Part shown: positions 1-4,980 of the stretch, piece after piece | Layout: every line of letters starts with the position of its first letter | Position numbering within the stretch: the stretch's first letter is position 1 | Assembly (NCBI GenBank): GCA_025360665.1 | Contig: JANYBU010000262.1 | Location: 1 to 5,128, forward strand | Length of the DNA stretch: 5,128 nucleotides | From: Nitrospira sp. | Lineage (GTDB): Bacteria; Nitrospirota; Nitrospiria; Nitrospirales; Nitrospiraceae | Direction of reading: 5' to 3' | Made by a program: the position numbers and the translations under genes | Notes under the pieces: model-generated | The model's input: only the letters and a program-made list of their open reading frames with translations | The model's database searches: none | What the model was told of the DNA's origin: nothing

Positions 1-1446
1 AACATCGTGGTGATTGGGGCCGGGACGGCGGGGCTTATCACAGCGGTCGTTGCGGCAGGCCTAGGGGCCAAAGTGGCCTTGATCGAAAAACATTTGATGG
101 GTGGCGACTGCTTGAATGTTGGCTGTGTGCCCTCGAAAGGGATCATTCGTGCGGCAAGGGCTTGGGCCGACTTGCGGAATGCCGAGGAGTTCGGCCTGCA
201 TATTCCTCCCGGCGTGAAGTACGACTTCGGTGCCGTCATGGCCCGGATGCGGAAGCTGCGCGCGCGGATCAGCCACAACGATTCGGTCCATCGGTATACC
301 CAGCTGGGCGTGGATGTCTACATCGGCAGCGGGCGCTTTATCGGAGCCGATAGCATCCAAGTCGAAGGACCCTCCGGCAATCGGACTTTGAACTTTGCGA
401 AGGCCGCGATCTGTACCGGCGCGCGAGCATCGACGCCTCTGACGCCGGGCTTGAAGGAGGCCGGGTATCTCACCAATGAAACGGTGTTCTCGCTCACGGA
501 ACTGCCGCCACGTATCGGGGTGATCGGCGCCGGTCCCATCGGCTGCGAACTCGCGCAGTCGTTTGCCCGCTTCGGGAGCCAGGTGTATCTGATTGAAGCG
601 CAGCACGGCATTTTGCCGAACGAAGATCGCGATGCAGCTGAGATCGTTGAGCAGCAAATGTTGCGTGATGGGGTCAAGCTGCTCTGCTGTGGGAAAGATC
701 TCAAAGTCAGCAGGACGGACAGCGGCAAGCGGCTCACAGTCGATTCACATGGCGAGCAGTACGATGTGACGGTCGACGAGATTCTTGTCGGCGTCGGCCG
801 TACCCCGAATGTCGAGGGAATCGGGTTGGAAGCGGTCGGTGTCGAGTACGACAAGAACGGGGTCAAGGTGAACGCGCGACTGCAGACGACGAATCCCCTG
901 ATCTTTGCGGCTGGCGACATCTGCTCCAAGTACAAGTTTACGCATGCCGCCGATGCCATGGCGCAGATCGTCATTCAGAACGCCCTCTTTCCACATCCCT
1001 TGGGCTTGGGCTATGCCAGCGCCGAATCCTTGATCATGCCGTGGTGTACTTTCACGGAGCCGGAAGTCGCGCATGTCGGGATGTATGAGAAGGAAGCGAG
1101 AGAGAAAGGCATCGAGGTCGAAACCTACACCTACAAGCTCGACGAGGTCGACCGCGCGATTCTCGACGGCGAAGATGAAGGATTCGCGCGAGTGCATATC
1201 CAGAAAGGCTCCGACAAGATCCTGGGCGCGACAATCGTGGCGGCCCACGCCAGCGACATGATCGGCGAGTTTTCGGTTGCGATGAAAGCCGGCGCCGGAG
1301 CGAAGACGATTGCCGGGACGATCCATCCCTATCCGACGCAAGCCGAGGTGAATAAGAAGGTCGTGAACCTTTGGCGCAAGGCGCACTTTACGCCACGGAC
1401 GAAGAATCTGTTGATGAAATTGTTCGCGTGGATGAGGAGAGGATGA
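1..1446 (+). CDS. MerA-like FAD/NAD(P)-dependent disulfide oxidoreductase (5' partial)
   Basis: This is a flavoprotein of the class I pyridine nucleotide-disulfide oxidoreductases (mercuric reductase, dihydrolipoamide dehydrogenase, glutathione reductase). The window opens inside the N-terminal FAD-binding fold (GAGTAG, codons 6-11), so the true start lies upstream. The redox-active pair is in GGDCLNVGCVPS (Cys codons at 109-111 and 124-126). A second Rossmann motif, GAGPIGCELA, follows at about 526-555 and binds NAD(P)H. VGVGRTPN and FAAGDIC (about 904-924) are the family's FAD-contacting motifs, and a dimerisation domain fills the C-terminus. Near the end the sequence reads HPYPTQAE (1324-1347). 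The position that is the catalytic His in dihydrolipoamide dehydrogenase and glutathione reductase is Tyr here, as in MerA (PYLTMVE). However, the MerA C-terminal vicinal Cys pair is absent: the protein ends in MRRG. Substrate is therefore uncertain; it may reduce a metal or a disulfide. Such proteins are often auto-annotated as mercuric reductase. Family call sure, substrate not. Confidence 0.93.
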   Translation, partial: NIVVIGAGTAGLITAVVAAGLGAKVALIEKHLMGGDCLNVGCVPSKGIIRAARAWADLRNAEEFGLHIPPGVKYDFGAVMARMRKLRARISHNDSVHRYTQLGVDVYIGSGRFIGADSIQVEGPSGNRTLNFAKAAICTGARASTPLTPGLKEAGYLTNETVFSLTELPPRIGVIGAGPIGCELAQSFARFGSQVYLIEAQHGILPNEDRDAAEIVEQQMLRDGVKLLCCGKDLKVSRTDSGKRLTVDSHGEQYDVTVDEILVGVGRTPNVEGIGLEAVGVEYDKNGVKVNARLQTTNPLIFAAGDICSKYKFTHAADAMAQIVIQNALFPHPLGLGYASAESLIMPWCTFTEPEVAHVGMYEKEAREKGIEVETYTYKLDEVDRAILDGEDEGFARVHIQKGSDKILGATIVAAHASDMIGEFSVAMKAGAGAKTIAGTIHPYPTQAEVNKKVVNLWRKAHFTPRTKNLLMKLFAWMRRG

Positions 1447-1540
1447 GGGCGGGCGTGGTCCCCTTCGGTGATCGCAGAACGCGCATGATGAAGCGGTGCT
1501 CGTTCGATGCGCGCAGTCGAAGGGGGACCACGCCAGCCCT
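1446..1540. repeat. 95-base imperfect palindrome between the first two genes
   Basis: The arms 1446-1467 and 1518-1540 are reverse complements over 21 base pairs, with one mismatch (1451 opposite 1535) and one extra G in the right arm. An inner perfect 7-bp stem (1480-1486 with 1507-1513) continues the fold. The first base of the palindrome is the last base of the upstream stop codon. There is no T-run after it, so a classical intrinsic terminator is unlikely. Its form fits a REP/BIME-like or MITE-like intergenic repeat that folds in DNA or RNA. Its right arm contains CGAAGGGGGAC, which recurs upstream of the GIY-YIG pseudogene at 3282-3292 on the other strand. The structure is directly visible; the repeat-family idea is inference. 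Confidence 0.75.
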
Positions 1541-1559
1541 GCATGAGAGAAGCGGTGTG

Positions 1560-2312
1560 ATGCTGGTTTCGGCGAGCCTGCTCCTGCTGGCGGTGCTGTT
1601 GATTGCCCCTATGCTACTTCTTGCGGAATCTCCGTCAGTGATCGAAGTGGCGAAGTTTTCGAGCGGGACGGTTGGGCAGGCGATGCCTGATGGGTGGAAG
1701 CCGCTCACCTTTAAGAAGATTCCCAAGCATACCTCCTATGAAGTGGTGAAGGGCGGCGAGAACGTGGTGGTGAAAGCCATGAGCGACGCGTCAGCCTCCG
1801 GTCTGACGAAAGAGGTCAGGATCGATCCAAAAGAGTATCCGATCATTCGCTGGCGTTGGAGGGTTGAAAATTTATTGACGCGCAGTGATGTGAACCGAAA
1901 AGATGGAGACGATTATCCCGCACGGATCTACGTCACCTTTGAATATGACCCGGAAAAGACCAGCTTCTCCAAGAAGCTCAAATACAAGGCGGGACGTGCG
2001 ATCTTTGGGGAAATTCCAATCGCAGCCTTGAACTATATCTGGGAAACGAAGACGCCTGTCGGTACGATCGTCGAGAATGCCTACACGGATTTTGCGCAGA
2101 TGATCGTGGTGGAGAGCGGACCGCAAAAAGTCGGAACCTGGGTCGACGAGGAACGGAACATCTATGAGGACTATACACGCGCGTTTGGGGAGGAGCCGCC
2201 GATGATCAACGGAGTTGCGATTATGAGCGATACGGACAATACCAAGGAACAGGCCACGGCCTATTATGGCGATATTGTCTTTCAGAAATCGGTGAAGGCG
2301 TCGGCTCGATGA
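1560..2312 (+). CDS. DUF3047 domain protein, probably exported
   Basis: From ATG 1560 the protein is 250 residues. Residues 4-21 are strongly hydrophobic (LLLLAVLLIAPMLLLA), fitting a signal peptide or membrane anchor, possibly cleaved after Ala22. The rest matches DUF3047 (a family of unknown function) in its recurring motifs: WRWRVE, DDYPARIYVTF, the FAQMIVVESG segment, RNIYEDY, and near the end GVAIMSDTDNT followed by YYGDIVF. The fold is probably a beta-rich extracytoplasmic domain; no enzymatic role is known to me. The start is uncertain. The frame is open upstream, with an ATG at 1443 overlapping the previous stop (ATGA), AGGAG 3 bases before it, and ATGs at 1485/1488. Those starts would translate the palindrome and put a long basic tail before the signal. 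GTG 1557/ATG 1560 gives a better signal length but no positive charge in the n-region and only a weak Shine-Dalgarno. It probably shares a transcript with the upstream flavoprotein. Confidence 0.85.
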   Translation: MLVSASLLLLAVLLIAPMLLLAESPSVIEVAKFSSGTVGQAMPDGWKPLTFKKIPKHTSYEVVKGGENVVVKAMSDASASGLTKEVRIDPKEYPIIRWRWRVENLLTRSDVNRKDGDDYPARIYVTFEYDPEKTSFSKKLKYKAGRAIFGEIPIAALNYIWETKTPVGTIVENAYTDFAQMIVVESGPQKVGTWVDEERNIYEDYTRAFGEEPPMINGVAIMSDTDNTKEQATAYYGDIVFQKSVKASAR

Positions 2313-2340
2313 CGAGTGCGCCGCGTGGTGGCTCATAATG

Positions 2341-2372
2341 GACGGGCCGGCCTGTTCAGGGCCAGCCCGTTC
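2341..2372. terminator. GC-rich hairpin between convergent genes
   Basis: The segment GACGGGCCGGCC (2341-2352) pairs with GGCCAGCCCGTT downstream, with one C-A mismatch, one G-T pair and a short loop. It sits between the stop of the DUF3047 gene (2312, plus) and the stop of the small secreted-protein gene (2420, minus), where a bidirectional terminator is expected. Flanking GTGGTG and CACCAC segments (about 2326-2331 and 2378-2383) can extend the stem. No T-run follows on either strand, so Rho-independent termination is not proven; it could instead protect the 3' ends. Confidence 0.45.
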
Positions 2373-2419
2373 ATGGACACCACCGCGCGTGAGGTGGGTG
2401 CGCGGATTCGAAATGGGGG

Positions 2420-2800
2420 TTACTGAATGGAATTCGCGAAGCCGCCTCGCGTAATTTCAGCGCGGACGGTGTCCCCGACCTTTTTCTTGTTGATGTGCTT
2501 CGTGCCTTGCCCGACGTGCAGCTTGACTTGATTACCCTCGTAGTCTTCAACCGTGTAGATGTCGCCCTCAACGTGCTTCACGGTTCCACCGACGGTTTTC
2601 CAGGCCGGACCGGGCTTACTGTCGTGCTGTCCCGCCTTCGGAGCCTCCGGAGCCGCAGGGATTGATCCGATTGACGAGGCTGCGGCAGACGAATGAGACG
2701 GCGATTTCTTAGAACTCTTCGCCAGCGCTGGTGCCACAGCCATGATGGCCAGGGTGGCAACGAGGATCGGCAGAACCTGTGTCTTGCTATTCGCCTCCAT
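2420..2800 (-). CDS. Small secreted protein with Ser/Ala/Pro linker and compact C-terminal domain
   Basis: The protein has 126 residues from ATG 2800, chosen because a perfect AAGGAGG lies 6 bases upstream; an in-frame upstream start at 2833 has no such site. Residues 1-27 form a signal peptide (Lys6, hydrophobic core 9-23, cleavage motif ALA at 25-27). Residues 28-65 are a low-complexity, Ser/Ala/Pro/Lys-rich linker. Residues 68-126 form a short domain with alternating beta-like segments (GGTVKHVEGDIYTVEDYEG, then QVKLHVG, then VRAEITRGG). That pattern resembles the small OB-like beta-barrel proteins seen in periplasmic hypothetical families, but I do not recognise a named family. There are no cysteines, so it is not a lipoprotein. 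It likely acts in the periplasm or cell envelope, perhaps binding a ligand or nucleic acid; function unknown. It is transcribed convergently to the DUF3047 gene and appears to be a single-gene unit. Confidence 0.85.
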   Translation of the reverse strand: MEANSKTQVLPILVATLAIMAVAPALAKSSKKSPSHSSAAASSIGSIPAAPEAPKAGQHDSKPGPAWKTVGGTVKHVEGDIYTVEDYEGNQVKLHVGQGTKHINKKKVGDTVRAEITRGGFANSIQ

Positions 2801-2806
2801 CGAGAA

Positions 2807-2813
2807 CCTCCTT
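2807..2813 (-). promoter_or_regulatory. Shine-Dalgarno site setting the start at 2800
   Basis: AAGGAGG on the minus strand, 6 bases before ATG 2800. It decides the start in favour of the shorter 126-residue protein with a normal signal peptide. Confidence 0.8.
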
Positions 2814-2991
2814 GAGTTGAACTTCGTGCACATCCAGAATTGTCAGTACGGCAAGGCATATGCCTGAGAGCTTCACCGAGAAACCTGTGCATTATTAGAT
2901 GGTTAGTCGGCCAGTCTCAGGTGGGTCACGTACGTGGACGAGAAAATGGAAAAAAAACGGCGGCGGCCTGTGCAAATCTGCCCGTACTTAC

Positions 2992-3275
2992 TCAGTCGCT
3001 GTACCTTTTGGAGGTCGACGAAAATGAGGGCTTCCCAGAACGCTTTTTCGCAAAGGCGTGCCCTGATCCTGACTTGAGATACCGCTCGAACTCAATCGCA
3101 CGCTGCTCATCCTGAAAGCAGAGATGCAGCACTACCTTCCAAGGGCGATATTTGGGCGCGTATGAGGCGACCCGCCAGCATTATGGGCTCGAAGCCTCTC
3201 ATCGAGCTTGGCGGTGATGCCTATGTAGCGTTGATTTGGAACAGCGAGACTTTGGATGAGATAGACGTACTTCAT
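2992..3275 (-). pseudogene. GIY-YIG endonuclease domain protein, frameshifted
   Basis: Read on the minus strand from ATG 3275 the sequence begins MKYVYLIQSLAVPNQRYIGIT, with the YVY...YIG signature of GIY-YIG nucleases, then LDERLRAHNAG with the conserved catalytic-type Arg. At about 3170-3176 the frame breaks. In the next frame it continues YAPKYRPWKVVLHL, then DEQRAIEFERYLKSGSG (including the conserved Glu) and HAFAKKR, and stops at TGA 2992-2994. Restoring one base, for example a C in the GGCGGG run, gives a complete protein of about 94 residues, the usual size of these small stand-alone GIY-YIG proteins. The tail after AKKR (SGKPSFSS...) is unlike the usual FW/HL-type ending and could reflect a second shift near 3030. 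A purine-rich AAGGGGGA lies 7 bases before the ATG. The family is recognisable; inactivation assumes that the sequence is correct at the shift. Confidence 0.8.
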
Positions 3276-3281
3276 GAAGCC

Positions 3282-3317
3282 GTCCCCCTTCGCACACAAG
3301 ACGGTGCTTCGGGGGAC
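3282..3317. repeat. Inverted repeat in the GIY-YIG leader
   Basis: GTCCCCC at 3282-3288 is the exact reverse complement of GGGGGAC at 3311-3317. The stem extends outward by GC/GC (3279-3280 with 3319-3320) across one C-A mismatch. It lies directly upstream of the GIY-YIG start on the minus strand, and the inner arm carries the purine-rich ribosome-binding stretch. Folding of the transcript could therefore hide that site. Confidence 0.6.
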
Positions 3318-3318
3318 A

Positions 3319-3363
3319 GCCTTCGCCCTAAAGCTGGCTTGCAGCCGAAGCTTCAGTGAAGGC
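3319..3363. repeat. Nested hairpin upstream of the GIY-YIG pseudogene
   Basis: GCCTTC (3319-3324) pairs with GAAGGC (3358-3363). Inside, AAGCTGGCT (3331-3339) pairs with AGCC and AGCTT (3343-3353), leaving a 2-base bulge and a TGC loop. Together with the repeat at 3282-3317 it gives the GIY-YIG leader two consecutive stems. Function unknown; possibly part of the mobile or repeat unit that carries the gene. Confidence 0.5.
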
Positions 3364-3643
3364 TGGTGGAGGGCAAGCGATCCAACCGTCGTTGGGCCCC
3401 CTGCTCCACTTTGAAATTCAAGGGGTTGCCATAGCGGCCTAGTGGCGGAAGGGGGGAGCTTCGTCCGACTGGTGGGACGGCTAATGGAGCCTCGATGTTG
3501 GTACGGTCATGCCTGGCTGTGGTGAAAATATCGATGACACGGTGCGGCACAGGATGAGGGGGGCCTTGTTCGGCAGGCGGGGGCCTGTTTGGGGACCCCC
3601 ACGCCTAGCCGCGCAGACACATGCTTAGCTGACGGGGCGGGAT
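3364..3643. other. Unassigned, hairpin-rich intergenic tract
   Basis: I see no convincing gene here. A two-part stem, GTGGAG (3366-3371) with CTCCAC (3404-3409) around CCAAC (3382-3386) with GTTGG (3391-3395), is followed by the near-palindrome TTGAAATTCAA (3411-3421). Further GC hairpins occur at 3574-3587 (CAGGC/GCCTG) and 3591-3599 (GGGG-A-CCCC). A minus-strand open frame (3353-3550) has a proline-rich translation, no good start, and no family I recognise. Confidence 0.4.
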
Positions 3644-3739
3644 TTACTTACCTTCAAGCTGTTTCTGGACCTGTTCAGTTACTTCAACATTACATACGGC
3701 AAACTGATGAAGCGTCTCATCGGATCGACGACGGTTCAT
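3644..3739 (-). CDS. Possible 31-residue small protein of unknown function
   Basis: From ATG 3739 the minus strand reads MNRRRSDETLHQFAVCNVEV followed by TEQVQKQLEGK and a TAA at 3644-3646. The ATG overlaps the TGA of the transporter remnant (ATGA), an arrangement typical of translational coupling. The peptide is basic at the start and amphipathic, charged and helix-prone at the end. No Shine-Dalgarno is obvious and I know no family. It could be a genuine small gene once last in an operon, the tail of a longer decayed gene (the frame stays open upstream to 3961), or chance. Confidence 0.2.
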   Translation of the reverse strand: MNRRRSDETLHQFAVCNVEVTEQVQKQLEGK

Positions 3740-3846
3740 AGAACCATCGCGCCGCCCAGCAGGATCGCGCCCGCCGCAGCCGTCCATTGAAGACCTGCCA
3801 ATTCCTATGGAATGAGGCAAAGAAGCGTTCCGGCTCTCCGGTAGGT
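3736..3846 (-). pseudogene. Remnant of an EamA/DMT-type transporter C-terminus
   Basis: In one minus-strand frame the sequence reads TYRRAGTLLCLIP, a stop (TAG), then ELAGLQWTAAAGAILLGGAM-VL and a TGA at 3736-3738. The segment GLQW + small/hydrophobic helix + stop resembles the last transmembrane helix of EamA-family drug/metabolite transporters, which often ends in forms like GLQWLGAALILAGVLL. AGTLLCLIP resembles the start of the preceding helix in that family. The residues usually between them are missing and replaced by a stop, as expected of an internally deleted relic. Only about 35 codons remain of a protein normally near 300 residues. The match is from memory of family style over a short hydrophobic segment, so it is tentative. 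Confidence 0.4.
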
Positions 3847-3897
3847 TCATTCGTAGCCTTCTATTTATGTATTTGTGGCTAGTACGTTCTTCGAGTG

Positions 3898-3919
3898 GAA
3901 CTGGGGGATTCCCCAGTTC
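3898..3919. repeat. Perfect 9-bp-arm hairpin
   Basis: GAACTGGGG (3898-3906) and CCCCAGTTC (3911-3919) are exact reverse complements around a 4-base GATT loop. It ends 2 bases before the candidate -35 box of the zinc-ribbon gene. It has no T-run on either side. It could be a regulator-binding site upstream of the promoter or an insulating terminator for transcription entering from the left. Confidence 0.6.
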
Positions 3920-3921
3920 AT

Positions 3922-3949
3922 TTGCACAAACGCCTGCGCGTGCTATTAT
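3922..3949 (+). promoter_or_regulatory. Sigma70-like promoter of the zinc-ribbon gene
   Basis: TTGCAC (3922-3927) and TATTAT (3944-3949) are separated by 16 bases, close to the TTGACA/TATAAT consensus. Transcription would begin near 3955-3958, about 80 bases before the ATG at 4037. The AT-rich -10 area stands out from its GC-rich surroundings. Confidence 0.55.
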
Positions 3950-3950
3950 A

Positions 3951-3966
3951 TAAGTATGCATACTTA
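3951..3966. promoter_or_regulatory. Perfect 16-bp palindrome, likely operator
   Basis: TAAGTATGCATACTTA is exactly self-complementary. It begins one base after the -10 hexamer and covers the expected transcription start, the classical place for a dimeric repressor to block initiation. No regulator gene is visible in the window, so the binding protein is unknown. Confidence 0.55.
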
Positions 3967-4036
3967 CCCCTCATAAAGCTCAACACATCGCCGCGTTGCT
4001 CGTCCCTGTCTGGCGGGTGAATGAAGGAGGTGCTGT

Positions 4037-4330
4037 ATGGCTCGTAAAGGACTGGTCGCTCAGACCACTCGTGAGGCGCCGGCCGCTCCCATGAGAGAGT
4101 CGGTCGTCGCACCGACGTTGCTCCCTGTCTGTTGTATCTGCAGAAAGATTCGAGACGAGACCGGATCGTCCCCTGATCGTGAGCACTGGGTGACGCAGCG
4201 GGCGTATCGACAGACCCATGTCGTGAAGCTGGCCAATGTCCCTCTCACGCACACCTACTGTCCGTCGTGTTTCACGAAATTCATGGATGCACTGAGGCAG
4301 TACCGCCGGGAGATCGGATCGTCGCCATGA
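4037..4330 (+). CDS. Stand-alone CxxC/CPxC zinc-ribbon protein
   Basis: The 97-residue protein starts at ATG 4037, 5 bases after a perfect AAGGAGGT (4024-4031). Residues 1-26 are a basic, Ala/Pro-containing tail. The core reads LLPVCCICRKIRDETGS (28-44), a Trp at 51, then HTYCPSC (72-78) and a helical tail. The four metal ligands are most likely Cys32, Cys35, Cys75 and Cys78. This closely resembles the LPIC..CKKIRDD...W......H..CP.C module that commonly follows PAS, GAF or receiver domains in bacterial signalling proteins; here it appears alone. A linker of about 40 residues separates the Cys pairs, somewhat longer than I recall for the signalling version. It is probably a cytoplasmic metal-binding protein that docks to a partner; the role is not known. 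Promoter, palindromic operator and ribosome binding site all suggest a live, regulated gene standing alone among relics. Confidence 0.85.
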   Translation: MARKGLVAQTTREAPAAPMRESVVAPTLLPVCCICRKIRDETGSSPDREHWVTQRAYRQTHVVKLANVPLTHTYCPSCFTKFMDALRQYRREIGSSP

Positions 4331-4334
4331 TCCT

Positions 4335-4350
4335 GCTCGCCGTAGCGAGC
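4335..4350 (+). terminator. Short hairpin just after the zinc-ribbon stop
   Basis: GCTCGC (4335-4340) and GCGAGC (4345-4350) form a perfect 6-bp stem with a CGTA loop, 4 bases after the stop codon. There is no T-run, so termination is only suggested by position. Confidence 0.35.
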
Positions 4351-4480
4351 CATTCGACTCTGAATGTCACGCCAGTCGCTCAGTTGATCGTCCATATTCA
4401 AGATCTGGATTATGGCTATTCAGCACGAAACGAGTCTTCTCAAGAGTTGGGTAAGACGTGAGGCCGCTCGTGGGGAAGTG

Positions 4481-4621
4481 TCAAGGGAAGAGGATAGGTT
4501 TCCGAGAAAGACTACTTGCATTGCTCCGCCACTCCCACGGCGGCACCGGTTGCAGATCAGCCCACAATCCTTTCCGCGCCTCTCGCGCTTCCTTCTCTAG
4601 CCCTTCCAACACCGTATTCCC
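4481..4621 (-). pseudogene. C-terminal remnant of a staphylococcal nuclease-like (SNase) protein
   Basis: The minus strand from 4621 reads GNTVLEGLEKEAREARKGLW followed by ADLQPVPPWEWR, then an unrelated-looking tail (SNASSLSRKPILFP) and TGA at 4481-4483. LE..EAREA..GLWAD..PVPPWEWR is the characteristic C-terminal helix and end of many bacterial thermonuclease (SNc) proteins, normally about 150-180 residues long. Only the last quarter or so is present. A TAG (4622-4624) lies in frame immediately upstream, and I find none of the catalytic Arg/Asp motifs further up. Homology stops exactly at the CCCCTA arm of an inverted repeat. A GTG at 4610-4612 after AGGGGAA could in principle start a 43-residue peptide, but a truncated relic is far more likely. 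Confidence 0.8.
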
Positions 4622-4650
4622 CTAAAACAATACATTGACATCTATAGGGG
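4619..4650. repeat. Small inverted repeat at the SNase breakpoint
   Basis: CCCCTA (4619-4624) and TAGGGG (4645-4650) are exact reverse complements around a 20-base AT-rich centre. The left arm coincides with the point where SNase homology ends. It may mark a deletion or insertion junction, or be the trace of an excised element. Confidence 0.45.
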
Positions 4651-4664
4651 GCAGGGACCATAAA
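4635..4664 (+). promoter_or_regulatory. Possible sigma70 promoter without a clear gene
   Basis: A perfect -35 TTGACA (4635-4640) is followed 18 bases later by CATAAA (4659-4664), 4 of 6 matches to the -10 consensus. No recognisable gene follows on the plus strand, so it may be chance, drive an untranslated RNA, or be an outward promoter of a lost element. Confidence 0.2.
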
Positions 4665-4980
4665 GTGTTTCGCAGGGCTTGGCCGGAGCCGCTCGGTTGT
4701 TCGGAGCATGCTCTCATGCTAATCCATAGTCAGCCAGGTAGTCATATCCGCTCACGCCAGATTCCCAGCAAACACGCACTCACTGTTTCCAGCTCACGCA
4801 TTGCAATCGCTTCCCACAGACAAATGGGTGGGAGGTCATTCTGTGTAATTTCCCTGCATGTCCCTCACGCATCCACGGACACAGAGTGTGGCGGTATCTC
4901 TGGCGCTGATGCTGATGGTGAACGGTGGGGACAGGGAAGAGGGGGAGTAAGGAACACCAGGCATTAACCAATGATGCGAG
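4665..4980. other. Intergenic stretch with no recognisable gene
   Basis: The open frames here on both strands give translations without family features or ribosome binding sites. A perfect small hairpin, AGCATG-CTCT-CATGCT, lies at 4705-4720. Otherwise I see nothing that can be assigned; it probably is spacer or decayed sequence between the SNase relic and the insertion sequence. Confidence 0.4.

Noticed and set aside
61..1386. Long minus-strand open frames across the flavoprotein gene
   Set aside because: They are antisense shadows of a GC-rich gene whose plus-strand frame carries every family motif.
2950..2995. Intrinsic terminator after the GIY-YIG pseudogene (run of 8 T on the minus strand at 2957-2950)
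   Set aside because: The preceding GCCGCCGCCG has no complementary arm close by, so a terminator stem could not be drawn.
2840..3115. Plus-strand 91-codon ORF
   Set aside because: It runs antisense to the end of the GIY-YIG gene, has no ribosome binding site, and its translation has no domain character.
3366..3440. Possible tRNA on the minus strand ending in CCACCA
   Set aside because: The T-loop reads TTGGATC instead of TTCRANY, no 5' strand matches the acceptor, and no anticodon arm could be placed.
4327..4461. 44-codon ORF overlapping the zinc-ribbon stop by ATGA (MILLAVASHSTLN...)
   Set aside because: No Shine-Dalgarno at useful spacing, no recognisable family, and a hairpin lies right at its start; it looks like read-through of an open frame.
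4412..4600. Plus-strand ORF starting MAIQHETSLLKSW
   Set aside because: Most of it is antisense to the SNase remnant, and it lacks a ribosome binding site; its translation shows no family features.
4635..4967. 110-codon plus-strand ORF following TTGACA
   Set aside because: The translation is low in recognisable structure, there is no ribosome binding site, and no family resemblance was seen.
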